Positions 44,590 through 55,574 of a stretch of DNA of 64,000 nt are shown here, in pieces. A model generated the notes under the pieces. That model saw only the letters and a program-made list of their open reading frames with translations. It did not search any database and had not been told where the DNA came from. The stretch covers positions 2,728,001-2,792,000 of the forward strand of contig OX595989.1 of the NCBI GenBank assembly GCA_951394045.1. Direction: 5' to 3'. The DNA is from Nitzschia sp. DOCU1. Taxonomy: Eukaryota > Bacillariophyta > Bacillariophyceae > Bacillariales > Bacillariaceae. The translations under genes were made by a program, and so were the position numbers. Positions within the stretch are counted from its first letter, which is position 1. Every line of letters starts with the position of its first letter.

Positions 44590-45948
44590 TCACTCCTCAG
44601 TTTCTTCGGCGATATCGGCGAGAGCAGTCATTGCTTTTGCAAACTTCGACTCTTGTTTAGTCGTTGTAGTCGGCGTTGCTGGTTTCGAAGTTGTCGCGTT
44701 GCCTCCATCCTTTCCCTTTCCCAATCCTTTCTTCTCGCACTTGTCGGTCGAATGGCGGCACCACTTTTGATGATTGGCGCAGAACCACCATTGCTTGCCA
44801 TCGACTGTCTTGTTTGTGGGTTCCCCAGCTTTGGGTTTGACGGACACCCACGCAGGCATGTCGGACTTCTTCTTCTTGTTGTTGCCTTTGGCCTTGCCGG
44901 CTTTGTTGTCATTGCTTTCAGTCGTTCTAGACTTGCCGGCAGTTCTCTGTTGACCTTGGAGTCGTTTCAGAGTGGCCTCGAGCACCATAATCTTTTCTTC
45001 TTCCGAAGATGGTGCGTTCCACTGGTTCTTTTCGACTAGCACCTCGTACTTGTTTTTGGCCAATGCCATGAGAGTGCTTGGAGTGATCGCCGTGGTTCCA
45101 TCCTCGTATTCCTCTTCTTTCTTCTCGATGTAGGCAATGAATCGTTTGTCGCTTGCGGCGTGATAGCCTTTGAACAAATTTACCAAAAGGTCGTTTGTGA
45201 TCTCGCCTCGCGCGGCTAAAGCATCCACAAGTCCTTTTACGTACAGATTCAGCTTGCCTATGTCGTTGCCTATGGTAGGTAGGTAGGTATCCAGAGAGGA
45301 GAGTTGAGTCCTGATGTGTGCGGTTGTTGCGTTCGTGTCGATGCTTGATTCCCGTATGACCACTTTGAGTAGGAGAATTCCCACGCCCTTGTTGCTGACA
45401 GTGTACTCGTCCTTGTATGCTGCTATCTTGTTGCGACCCGATGCATTTAAGCTGTTCATGATGCAGTTGTACGCTTGCACGGAGTCTTGAGCAGCTCGAT
45501 TCTGAGCGTTGACGTAGACTTGTGCACACTGATGCAGGTAGTCGAGGGTGTACTCTCCGTAGTGATTGAGGAAATTGGATGCTGGTCCGATTGGATTGTT
45601 GGGATCTTCAGGGATTGCTAGGAAGGAGTCGTCCCATCCGTTGATAGCTGCTCGTCCGCCTTTCCTGTTGAGGAAATCCTTCATTCGTTCGGGAGAGCAG
45701 TCGAAGCCTTCTTCGTCGGATGAGTACATTGAGGAAGTTGCGGATGACCAAATCTTCATTCCCTCGGATGTCGTGTAGTCAAGCACATTCGCATGTGCGA
45801 GAGCTGGCGTGAGTGCAAACGTTGGCGCAGCGATGTTTTGCTGAGCTGGCGGCCCCGCTGGGGGGACCGCTGGTGGCACGACCGGAGGCGGTACTATCGG
45901 TGGTATCATTGGTGGAACCACTGGAGGAACCTGAAGGTTGGCGGCCAT
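44590..45948 (-). CDS. gag: Copia Gag protein
   Basis: 452 residues. A Pro-rich N-terminus (VPPVVPPMIPPIVPPP) is followed by a helical capsid-like region. The C-terminal nucleocapsid part has a single zinc knuckle-like motif CANHQKWCRHSTDKC (C-X2-H-X5-H-X4-C) and is Lys-rich around it. The frame ends at a UGA at 44592-44590, and the same frame continues open into pol. Translation would start 57 nt inside the 5' LTR boundary. Gag forms the virus-like particle and packages the element RNA. Confidence 0.92.
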   Translation of the reverse strand: MAANLQVPPVVPPMIPPIVPPPVVPPAVPPAGPPAQQNIAAPTFALTPALAHANVLDYTTSEGMKIWSSATSSMYSSDEEGFDCSPERMKDFLNRKGGRAAINGWDDSFLAIPEDPNNPIGPASNFLNHYGEYTLDYLHQCAQVYVNAQNRAAQDSVQAYNCIMNSLNASGRNKIAAYKDEYTVSNKGVGILLLKVVIRESSIDTNATTAHIRTQLSSLDTYLPTIGNDIGKLNLYVKGLVDALAARGEITNDLLVNLFKGYHAASDKRFIAYIEKKEEEYEDGTTAITPSTLMALAKNKYEVLVEKNQWNAPSSEEEKIMVLEATLKRLQGQQRTAGKSRTTESNDNKAGKAKGNNKKKKSDMPAWVSVKPKAGEPTNKTVDGKQWWFCANHQKWCRHSTDKCEKKGLGKGKDGGNATTSKPATPTTTTKQESKFAKAMTALADIAEETEE

Positions 45949-45991
45949 TGTAGCTGATGATTAACTGTTGAAGAACTTGTATGTCTCTTAT

Positions 45992-46005
45992 GCGCAGAGG
46001 AAGCG
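45992..46005 (-). other. Primer-binding site matching the D-arm of initiator tRNA-Met
   Basis: The plus strand reads GCGCAGAGGAAGCG directly against the LTR. Initiator tRNA-Met of plants and animals contains GCGCAGCGGAAGCG in its D-arm, one mismatch in 14. The element RNA (minus strand) would therefore pair with an internal tRNA segment and not with the 3' CCA end. The match runs two further bases (TG) into the LTR. Confidence 0.6.
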
Positions 46006-46317
46006 TGTTGAAATCTACGATGACCGGTACTGGCTAATCGTAAAAAGAGCTCAAATAACTTGTGGTTGTGTTGCAGTGTGTTGATTCTGAAACTTATGAG
46101 CACTAACAGTGCGTAAACTAAATGTATGCTGTCGAGATAGACAGCTGATGTACTCTGATTTGTATCGTACTTAGTGCCATCTCCATGCCTTCTCCTCGTT
46201 GGAGTCAGCACGTGGCTGTTCGGGAGTGAACGTTGCACTTCCCTATACGATTGCGTCATCACGCTGATGACGTCGTGAAGAGCGATCCTTGACCACCAGA
46301 TTTACCGTATTTGAACA
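46006..46317 (-). repeat. 5' LTR of the copia element
   Basis: 312 bp, identical by eye to 40033-40344. Carries the element promoter. In element orientation it begins TGTTCAAATA and ends GATTTCAACA. Confidence 0.92.
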
Positions 46318-46323
46318 GACGGA
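46318..46323. repeat. Target-site duplication, right copy
   Basis: GACGGA, identical to 40027-40032. Confidence 0.85.
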
Positions 46324-46746
46324 TCGTTGTCGAAATTTGTGCCACTCGGAAAAAGGACTGTTTCAGTTCATTTGATCATTAGCATTACATTGCATCCCCA
46401 TTATCAATTAGGGACTCTTTCAGCTCTTTGTGGCCAGTCTGGCCGTCACACGCTTGGCAGCAGTCCGAGCGCGCGCCACGACAATGATGGGCCGGCAATG
46501 CCGCCAGTGTTTGCCGCCAAAACTACATGGATCTCCGTTGCCTGCTGCATTGCATTGCTGTTTGACGATCCAACTCTTCTCATCCTCTTGCAACATTGTG
46601 TGGAGAGACCTCTAGTAGTAGATCCACTTGCATGCTACCCCCCTCCCTCGTGCATTGATTGATTGATTGTTTGATTGATTGCTCATCCTTCTTGTTGATT
46701 CGGGTTTTAACAACAGCGAGGATACTCTCGACAAAACAGCTAAATC
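46324..46746. promoter_or_regulatory. SPT16 promoter region
   Basis: What remains of the divergent RPN7/SPT16 promoter on the SPT16 side of the retrotransposon. Contains an ATTG/ATTGATTG microsatellite at about 46656-46683. No gene is supported. Confidence 0.5.
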
Positions 46747-49700
46747 ATGTCGGTCGAGCTGGACGTCCAGCGGTTTTATACTCGCCTCCGCAAGTTGTTT
46801 AGCAGCTTTCGCAAAAACAAGTAAGTCGGAGATTCTTCCTCTGATAGTCATTGCATACTGGCTTCTTCTCACATTACCTCCGCAGTAATCATTGGGGCGG
46901 CGCCAAGTCTCTGAGTCTGCATCGGAGCAGCCTGAATGATGATGAACCTTATCTAAGAAGTGTCGTGTTGCATCAGTGGCTGTTTGGGTATGAATTGCCC
47001 GACACGATTATCTTGATTACCGAAGATGGTCACGTTTGGATTTGTGCCACCAAAAAGAAATGCGAATTCCTGCAGCCCGCCGTGGATCAAGATGAAGATT
47101 TCAAAATTCACTTGCTGTTGCGCAGCAAGGAAGACAATAATGCTTCCAACTATGATACTTTGGTCAAACAAGCGCATGCACGAGGATCCGATAATAACAA
47201 GATTGGAGTTATCCTCAAGGAACGTACCACCAACAAGGAAAATGGAGGCATTGTGGGGCTCTTTGAAGAACGACTCGACACGAACGTACAAGAAAATCTG
47301 GTCGAGTTGGTGGATGTGGCAGGAGCTCTCGCGCTCCTCATGGGTCAAAAAGATGATGCCGAACGTGATCTCATGAAAAAATCGAGTGTCTTGTCTAACA
47401 AAGTCATGAAGCATGGCTTTGTCAAGCGACTTGAAGAGATTATTGAAGACGAAAGTACTATCACACATGAAGTACTGGCACAAGAAATGGAACAAATCTT
47501 GGAAGATCCCAACAAAATCAAATTGAATGTACCCACCAGCGATGTCCAATCGTGTTACTTTCCCATTATTCAAAGTGGAGGCAATTACGATCTCAAAGTG
47601 TCGGCGCAATCCACTTCGGACAAGCTCAGTCCGGATGTGATTACGGTGTCGTTGGGTGCCCGGTACAAATTGTATTGCAGTAATATTGCTCGAACCTTTT
47701 TGGTAGATCCACCCAAAAAAGTATCAGAGACGTACGAGATTTTGTTGGAAGTCCAAGAAGCGTGTTTGGAACAAATGAGGCCTGGAAATCCACTCAAGTC
47801 AGTCTACAAGGCGGCTGTGTCGTATTTGCAAAAAAATGGTCACGAACACTTGATTGCCAAATTGCCAAAGACTCTAGGCTTTTCCCAAGGTCTCGATTTT
47901 CGTGATACGACTCTCGCGCTTTCGGCCAAGAATAGTGTGACCTTCAAAAAGGGCATGACCTTTTGTCTATGGATAGGATTCCAAGATTTGGAACTTGCCG
48001 CAAGCGATGTGGAAAGTTCCCACGATAATAGCGCGGTACGTATGTGTTGGCAGAACGGTAACTGTGGACTACATTTTGCACCAATTGCTCACCTAATTGT
48101 TTTCTCTACCTTGTTGGAACAGGTGAAAAAGCTCAAGAAATACTCCCTTATCATTGCAGACATGGTCAGCATTACGGACAAGGCTGCCGACGTCATGACC
48201 AAGATGGGAAAAGCTATTACAGATGTCGCTTACAACGTCAATGATGAGGAGGAAGCAGACGACGACGATGATGATGATGATGATGACGACGATGACGAGG
48301 AAGCAGACGATGACGAGGACGCCAAGTTGGCCCGCAAGTTGTCGCGAGATCCATCCAATGCCAATGGGGGGCGTCGGTCAACGCGTTTGGCCAAGGAAGC
48401 TGGGACAGCGGCGGAGGCCTCGGAAGGTACAGCGGAGCGTGAACGACGGCAAATCAAGCTCATGGAGAGGCGTAACGAAGAGCGATTGCGAGAAATCGCC
48501 AGGGAGAATATGAAGAATCGAGGCAAGAAGGATGAAGAAGACTTGGCGGAGGAACTGGAGGCCTACAAAAGCACAAAAGAATATCCATCGAATGTGCAAC
48601 CCAACCAGGTCAAAGTGGACATGGCCAGCCAGTGTATTTTGCTTCCTCTCTTTGGAAACCCCGTTCCCTTTCATATTAGTACTATCAAGAACGTGGTGTT
48701 GCCCGACCCTGACAACGCGACGCTTTTGCGTATCAACTTTTACACTGCCGGTATGGCAGTGGGTAAGGACGCACCGGCCAATATGGCAAAGCTCGTGCAA
48801 AAGTATGCCCCCTACGCTTCATTCATTCGTGAAATGACATTTCGAAGTCTGGATGGACACAATTTGGTTCAGGTACGTTTTTTTGGTCGTCGATGATTCG
48901 GCACCCCTGATTGGCAACATTGCGGCTCACTATATCTTGTTTTTCCATTCAGGCCTTTCGTCAAATTTCAGAACTACGGAAGCGTGCTCGAGCGCGTGAA
49001 ATTCAAGAAATGGAGGAGGCGACTCTTGTGAAACAGGAGAAGTTGATCCGACTCAAGAATGAAAGGGTGCCTCGATTGTCGGATCTTACCATGCGGCCCG
49101 TCTTCGCTGGAAAGAAAACGCAAGGGAATCTGGAGGCGCATGCCAATGGTCTTCGCTTCATTTCGACCCGTAGCGAGGTGGTGGACATTATGTACAGCAA
49201 CATTAAGTACGCCATCTTCCAGCCTTGTGAGAACGAAATCATGGTTTTGGTTCATTTCCATCTCAAGAATCCCATTATGATTGGCAAAAAGAAGCATCTG
49301 GATATTCAATTCTTTACTGAGGTGGTCGATGCAAGTCAAGCCGTCGACAACGGTCGAAGAAGCATGTACGATCCTGACGAAATGGATGACGAACAACGTG
49401 AACGCCAATTGCGAAAGCGCTTGAACCAAGCGTTCAAGGATTTCTGCAAAAAGGTCGACGCCGTGGCGAAGAAGAACAACTACAACTTGGAGTTCGACAT
49501 TCCGTACCGTGATCTCGGATTCACTGGCAACCCGCACAAGGAAATGGTCACGGTTCTGCCGACACTGAATTGTCTGGTCAATCTTACGGAAACTCCCTTC
49601 TTTGTTGTCGATCTGGACTATGTGGACCACGTCCACTTTGAGCGTGTTACATACATGAGTAAGGCATTTGATATGATTCTCATCAACAAAGACTTCTCCA

Positions 49701-50260
49701 AGATGCCCTGGAGAATTGACATGATTCCCAATGGCGACAAGGAATCCATCCAAGAATGGCTAACAGATATGGAGATCACGTACACGGAAGGTCCGATGAA
49801 TCTTAACTGGAAATCTATTCTTGCAACGGCTAAGGAGGACGACCGATTCTACATGAATACCATGGAGGACGAGGTGACCGAGAAAGAAGCCGGCTGGGAG
49901 ATTCTTCGCATGTATGGTAAGGACGACGACGACGATGAGGACGAGGACGAAGATGATTCAGAGTTTGGGGAGGAAAGTGCACCGGACGACGACGAAGAGG
50001 AAGAAGACGAGGACGAAAATATCGACGAGGATGCTTATGAGTCTGAAGAGGACGACGATGATTTCGATGGTGACGAAGAGCTGGAAGAGCAAGGAATGGA
50101 TTGGGACGAGATGGAGGAACAAGCTGCTCTAGACGACAAGCGCAAGCGTCGAATGGATGTCGAACAGGAAGATCCGTCACCTCGTGCTAAGAAACGACAC
50201 GGGTCTGCTAACGCTGGCGGTGGTGGTGGCGGCGGCGGTGGGAAGAGACGACGACGTTGA
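46747..50260 (+). CDS. SPT16: FACT complex subunit SPT16
   Basis: Histone chaperone that with SSRP1/POB3 reorganises nucleosomes during transcription and replication in the nucleus. Four exons, 46747-46820, 46886-48035, 48123-48872 and 48953-50260, with introns of 65, 87 and 80 bp, encode 1093 residues. The first exon (MSVELDVQRFYTRLRKLF) is fixed by splice phase. An aminopeptidase-P-like M24 fold without catalytic metal residues covers roughly residues 190-450 (DVITVSLGARYKLYCSNIARTFLVDP, HGFSQ-like GFSQGLDF). A charged linker follows, then the SPT16 middle domain (ILLPLFGNPVPFHISTIKNV), the tandem-PH/Rtt106-like region (GLRFISTRSEVVDIMYSNIKYAIFQP), a long Asp/Glu tail and a basic end. The 87-bp intron keeps frame and contains no stop, so its retention would insert 29 residues. 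Confidence 0.96.
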
Positions 50261-50963
50261 GGTGCTACGGGGATTCCTGCCGCTTTAATATAGACAGACT
50301 GGTACTTCGTCTCGTGCTTCGTGATTAGTGGTCGTGATGGTTTCGGAATGTAGACAAGTGCGGTGGAGGAAAATCCATGTTATTGTGTGTGGTAAGATCG
50401 GGCTAGACAGGTCCGTCAAACACAGAGCCACTGGCACCGAGCCTCACACATACGACGCGCATTTTCTCTCCTTTATCTTGGCTTGCGTTCGAACTCGGGG
50501 ATTTACGCGATGTTGCAACAGGTCACCCTTTGTGGGTCTCGCTAGCTTCACGTAGTAGCAGTCCCACCCCCGTTAGTAGGCTCTATTGTTGTAAAGGAGA
50601 AGTGGCGAAAGGAGGGTGTTTCTCACATCAGAGTCCCACATTCAGTAACTACCCCTGACAATTTTTCTTGTACGGACCAATTTTACTAGCGATACGGCAC
50701 TACGAATAGTACAGCACTAGTTCGAGTTTGTAAACCAAGTCAATATCATTAAGGGATTATCAAACAAACAAAGAATGTAACAGTAGCACCCCAGAGCCCC
50801 AGCCACCAGTCCGCGCCATCCTGAAAATTGGAACGCAGCGTCATTTTGTCACCGGGCCATCAAAAAGCTTAGATTTCCAAACGTAGCAATTGGGAAAGGC
50901 CACCGGGGCCTGATTACCGCGCACCGCCAATGGACCCACACTTTTCGATAACGGACTATGAAG
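50261..50963. other. Intergenic region
   Basis: No supported gene. A tRNA-like B-box string near 50489 was examined and rejected. Confidence 0.45.
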
Positions 50964-51382
50964 CTAATCCTCCTTTCGCACCTTTGCCAAACGGGCTGAT
51001 CGTCGTCCTCCTGGAGTCATGACACTTCCAGTCTTGCTCTCAATGGGAGTGCCCTTCTTCTTTGGGGTGCGTGGAGTGCGTGGCGTGGAAGGGGTTTTGG
51101 ACTCAGACGCCACGGCTTTGTCTTCGTCCTTCTTAGCAGAGATTCGGGAGATTCCAATCACTAGCAGAAAGCCAATCAACCCAATCTGATGTACGATGAG
51201 GACAAGTACCAGTAAAAGACGAAGTTTTAGTGGACCAGAGAGCAATGCGGCAACGACGATGAATCGAGACTTACCAAGACAACAAGAGGTAACTGGAGCT
51301 CCTTTGGAATAGAATCCATCTTTAGCGGTAGAACAGAGGAAACTTGAATGTTGGCAGGGGCGGAAAGGATGGTGCTGTTCAT
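50964..51382 (-). CDS. Small single-pass membrane protein with basic tail
   Basis: Two exons, 51382-51275 and 51185-50964 (minus), are joined by an 89-bp intron (GTAAGT...CATCAG) and encode 109 residues. The splice completes one transmembrane segment, LPLVVLIGLIGFLLVIGI (about residues 31-48), which neither exon carries whole. The N-terminal part is about 30 residues. The C-terminal part is Lys/Thr/Pro-rich with repeated TPRTPRTPKKKGTP and ends GGRRSARLAKVRKED, a candidate for phosphorylation or nucleic-acid contact. No family is recognised. The exact join across the membrane segment is the main support for a real gene. Confidence 0.6.
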
Positions 51383-53676
51383 GGTCAAAAGGTGCGATAT
51401 GGACCGATGCGATGTGCACATAGAGCGCAGGGGAATGGCGAGAATGGACGACTACCGATTTTCTTTGTGGTCGACTCCTCTCTCGCCTGCATGGTTATTA
51501 GGCGCGAAACGACCGTTCCACATGCACCGGTCGAGCCATTTTTCATATGCCTCGATGGTTTTGCGCGTCGGGCGCTCTAACGACAGCCGGCGTGACTGGC
51601 GCGCCCATGAAGATACTATAGGTAGCTACATAAACATTGTCTTTAGGTATAAACAGTACCTGGTACCATTCTCTAGAGAGTAATAATCGTAGCGCACCTT
51701 CTCACTCCCTCTAGCTAGCACTCTCCACTAGAATAGGAGTCGGAGCTTGGTGCAGCATCAGTAGAGTATAGAGAAAAGCTGATGCTTGCTGCTTTGGTGC
51801 TACTTTGAAGAAAATGTAAGCAAATGTCTATCGTCCTCGTCTTGAGGAGACTCCCTTGTTGTTGTTGTAGTAGTAATCAAGTCATCATACTACTACTGGT
51901 GCTAGAGTATCACCGGTACCTCTCGAGAGAACTACTACTATCATTACTACACCGGCACCAGCATTAGTACTCCTGCTCGATCGACGCCGTTGTCGACAGA
52001 ATCTACCGGTAGTTAGATAGCAGCTACTACGTTGGGATCTCAAAAAAATGCAACGGTATATGCAACTCCGTAGATTCAGTACAAAGCCCACGTACGTACA
52101 AAGCCTACTCGTGTCCAGCGGGGTGTGCCGAAAATCATGGTCAGCTTTTAAAGTATATACTACAATCGTGGTACATACTAGTAGTACATTTTCTGGTTCC
52201 CTATTGCTGCAAGTTGCTTCTAAGTCGCTTTCTAAAATTTCAGTACTACTTACTAGCTAGACTTTAAGGGACAAACATTCACTGGGATAACAAGTAGCTT
52301 TGGTGTTTTGTCTTGTTCTGGTCGTTGCAATGATAGTCTGGCAGTTGTTGTAGTAATAGTTGTGGGTGCCTCCTGCTTTCATGGACTCTCGCATTTCTGA
52401 ACACACAAAATAGAAAGCATTCTTCCAGCCTTCTTCTTCCCATTCCCAACAACTGCGATTGCTAACATTGATGAAGACACTGTCCATCACATCTTGAAAG
52501 ATAATCCTTGAATTTTTGGTCATGGGGGTGGCATTTCTCCTTGTTCAGCTTGTTGCAATGATAGTGTCCTCGCAGTAGTAGTACAGTGGGCCTGGCCTTC
52601 ATGGACTCTTGCTTTCCCACACAAAACATGCAACATTTGGGGCTGCTTCTTCCAATCCTCCAACAGCAACTGCCCACATTGTTGACGACACCATTCATTT
52701 CGCCTTGAAAGATAATCCTGCTGTGACAGTGGCATCAAAGTTTGGAAAAACTCATTGTGCCTGTTGTCAGCTGCACAATTCGAATGGTTCTTTCAAAATT
52801 ACAATGCCCTGCTGATTGTCGAATAAGGCGAGTGTGGGGTATGTCATCATGCTGCCATCTTGAAAAGACTGCTCTGGTGATGAGATGACGACAATGCATC
52901 GCCATGCAATGGCGGGGGCGGTATGTGTTTGCCTTTTCATACTCAAGCGTTCGGTTGCATTTTCGTTCGGCTCGTGCTATTTTTCCGCGATAGGGTAGTA
53001 TTTACGTGGATCGGTATGCAACTCCACATGCTACTTTTGTAGCATTTCGGTACCCCACTTCGCTCTATTCGATGGTCGGCATACTTCAATTTTTGATGGC
53101 GTATGACGACGTAGACTTCGTTGATGGCCTACCAGAAAATACTACACCGGTTGCATTTTACTAATAATACTCTAGTAGGAAAAGGACGCGGGGTGTGGCA
53201 AGCGACAGCGACGAACCGGATTTAACGCCCCGCTTCGGAAGCATTTCAGGATTTTGGAGCCTTCGGAGTAAAATCATTCGCAACACAACGAGTGGTTGCG
53301 CTTGCATCCCACGAAATGTGATAACGGTGCGTGTGGGACGATGACGGACGAAGGGTGGCTGAACCTGCACCGCCGCCGTCGCGCGGATCATCAACAGCAG
53401 AGGTCTCCTCACCTCTCGGGCAATGAAACACAAATCTACTTGGGATGGATTCTATGTATGAATTTGGTTTCCAGACCCTGGGTGCTGCTGGTCTGGACGA
53501 ACAGGTGGGTTCTTAACAAAATGGAAATCAAGGCTTACTTGCTACTGCAAGAAAAGTTCACGATTGCAAGGACGACTGGCGTGCTGCCTGGCTAACTTCG
53601 TATGTTGTATTTCGTTGCCTTTCTCAGAATCAAACGTTCGATCACCTTTTCAATATCTCATTGTGGATACTGTAAC
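51383..53676. other. Gene-poor region of about 2.3 kb
   Basis: No convincing gene. From 51700 to 52260 the sequence is rich in CTAG/TAGTA short repeats. A decayed tandem duplication lies at about 52325-52719 (listed separately). Frames at 52257-52738 on the minus strand and 53296-53595 on the plus strand lack family resemblance. Confidence 0.5.
52325..52719. repeat. Diverged tandem duplication, period about 211-228 bp
   Basis: Three markers recur in the same order: TTGCAATGATAGT at 52325-52337 and 52553-52565, CATGGACTCT at 52380-52389 and 52600-52609, and CTTGAAAGATAATCCT at 52493-52508 and 52704-52719. The changing offset (228, 220, 211) shows insertions and deletions since duplication. 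Both units also read on the minus strand as related Cys-rich peptides (ESMKA in each). Confidence 0.65.
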
Positions 53677-55042
53677 ATGGCGGATGAACGACGACGCTCT
53701 CGTTCACGGTCACGAGACCGCGAGGACTCCGATCAAGCCCAACCCATCTTTACGGGTGGTATGACTGCCCAGCAAATTGCCAACCTCCCCATGTTTGCAA
53801 ATGCCGGAGGGGTGAGTGAAGAACAAGCCAAATTGTAAATGATCCTTCGTGAAACTTCGTTTGTTTGTTTCCTTGTTTGCTTGTTTGTGCTTTTGATGTT
53901 TCTTTCGGTCAAGGAAATCTGGATTTGTATTTAACCCTTTGATGCGTACCACGTCTAACCGGCAGATTTCTTCAACTATATTTGCAAATGCGCAGCAAGC
54001 CGCCCAGGAGAAGATAAACCGTGAACTCTTCGTCGGTAACACACCTCCGGGAACGAGCGAAATGCTGCTACTACAATTTCTTAACGGCGCCATGCGGCGT
54101 GTGGGTCTTTGTGGTCCTCATGAGACTCCTATTTTGAATTGCCGCGTCAACACAAAGTTCGCGTTTATCGAGCTGCTCAATTCTGACATGGCAAACCGAG
54201 CCTTGAGTTTGAACGGAATTCCTTTCTTGGGGGCAGTGCTAAAAGTCAGTCGCCCGTCGAAGTATGCCGGACCGCCTATTCCTACAAAGACTTGGCAAGA
54301 TCTTACGGGGCAATCCCTTCCTACCGGGGCAGTCTTTGATTCCGAGCAGGAAAAGGTCAACAGGGAACTTTTCGTAGGCAATACTACTCCGGAGATGACG
54401 GAGAAGATGCTTGCGGAATTCTTGGGGAACGCGATGGAGCAAGTGGGTTTGAATGTAATGGCAGGGAACCCGATAACTGCTTGCCGTGTGTCAGGCAAGT
54501 TTGCTTTCATAGAGCTCCGAACACCGCAGGAGGCAGCAAATGCCCTCAACCTGAACAATATCCCCTTCATGGGTGCACAGTTGCGAGTTGGACGGCCGTC
54601 GAAGTGGAACGGCCCTCCCGATCATCACGGCAACTGGGAAGACATACTTGCAAAGTATATGTCTGGGGAGCTACAGATGGGAAACACTGTTCCTGGGCAG
54701 GTTGCCTCGGTAGTAGCAGCGCCGGTGTCGCCAGCCATTCAAGCACCGTCGCGTGTCGTCGAGCTGCAAAACATGTTGAGCGATAATGATCTGAAGAACC
54801 CTGATGAATATAATGATATCCTGGAAGACACCCGAGAAGAATGTTCTCAGTTCGGGCATTTGATTTCAGTCCATATACCAAGAGCTGGGGAACCTGGTGC
54901 CACGAAGATCTTCCTTGAGTATTCATCAAACGAAGATGCTGGAAGAGCTATTGAAGGCCTAGCAGGGCGGACGTTTGATGGAAGAAAGGTTCAGGCGACG
55001 TTTTTCGATGAGACAAAGTTCTCGAAAAAGGAATTCTCATAA
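53677..55042 (+). CDS. U2AF2: U2AF large subunit (U2AF65-like) splicing factor
   Basis: Binds the polypyrimidine tract at 3' splice sites. Two exons, 53677-53811 and 53966-55042, with a 154-bp intron (the longest seen here), encode 403 residues. The N-terminus is a short RS-type stretch (RRRSRSRSRDRED). RRM1 (NRELFVGNTPPGTSE...TKFAFIELLNS) and RRM2 (NRELFVGNTTPEMTE...GKFAFIELRTP) have nearly the same RNP sequences. The C-terminal UHM is marked by ILEDTREECSQFGHLISVHIPR and by GRTF (the R-X-F signature) before the end at KKEFS. The N-terminal region that binds U2AF35 in animals is not obvious, so that contact may be reduced or replaced. Confidence 0.9.
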
Positions 55043-55574
55043 ACTTCTGTTTGTTGCCTGTTTAAATCTTCTTGAGCTATATAGATATCGGCGACGAAAG
55101 CGCTACGATGCGAGGTTGAGCACGCTTGGGTTCTTAAGTCAGTAGTAGTATCAACAATTACCCAAAGAATCAAGATTAAGTTGGTTTGGAACATACTTGA
55201 TTGAAGGTCCAACACCGCGACCATTGCTTCAACACTAGTGATCGACTGCGTTCCCTTATTAGTGTACCTATGGACGAAGTCGTTTCGGGATGACGTTCCT
55301 CACTCTGAAACTCTCGAACTATGTTTCGACAAAATCCATGACTGCAAAGAATAGAGATATCCTTTTTTAGAGAAAGATGCAACCGTTTGATGAGGTGCGC
55401 CGTCGAGATTCGTTCGACCAACCAAACACGACTCAAATGACCTCATCGATTTTCGAAGAAAAATCTACTTGTTTTTGCTTTTTGTAGAAAAATGGAAAAG
55501 TGGTCTCATAATCTCAGAAATCAAGCAAACCTCTTCAACAAACTACTGTAACACAGTCCTTCATCTCGCAAACC
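55043..55574. promoter_or_regulatory. Upstream region of the small heat-shock gene
   Basis: No gene is seen. TTC/GAA pairs occur (for example around 55451-55460) but none has the regular 5-bp spacing of a perfect heat-shock element, so no site is called. Confidence 0.4.

Larger units (their letters stand above)
40033..46317 (-). mobile_element. Full-length Ty1/copia LTR retrotransposon (diatom CoDi-like)
   Basis: 6285 bp on the minus strand: 5' LTR 46006-46317, primer-binding site, gag 45948-44590, pol 44523-40375, polypurine tract, 3' LTR 40033-40344. Pol order is protease, integrase, reverse transcriptase, RNase H, which defines the Pseudoviridae/copia type. The LTRs are identical, the target duplication is intact, and both ORFs are open, so insertion is recent and the copy may still be active. 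It lies between the divergent genes RPN7 and SPT16; removing it leaves an intergenic space of about 0.6 kb. Confidence 0.95.

Noticed and set aside
48246..48320. GAT/GAC triplet tract as a microsatellite, and similar tract at 49920-50080
   Set aside because: They encode the acidic linkers of SPT16 and need no separate explanation.
50480..50520. tRNA-like GTTCGAACTC box
   Set aside because: The flanking bases cannot form a T-arm stem and no A-box or acceptor stem lies at the right distance.
55445..55465. Heat-shock element upstream of the Hsp20 gene
   Set aside because: TTC and GAA units are present but not in the alternating 5-bp register.
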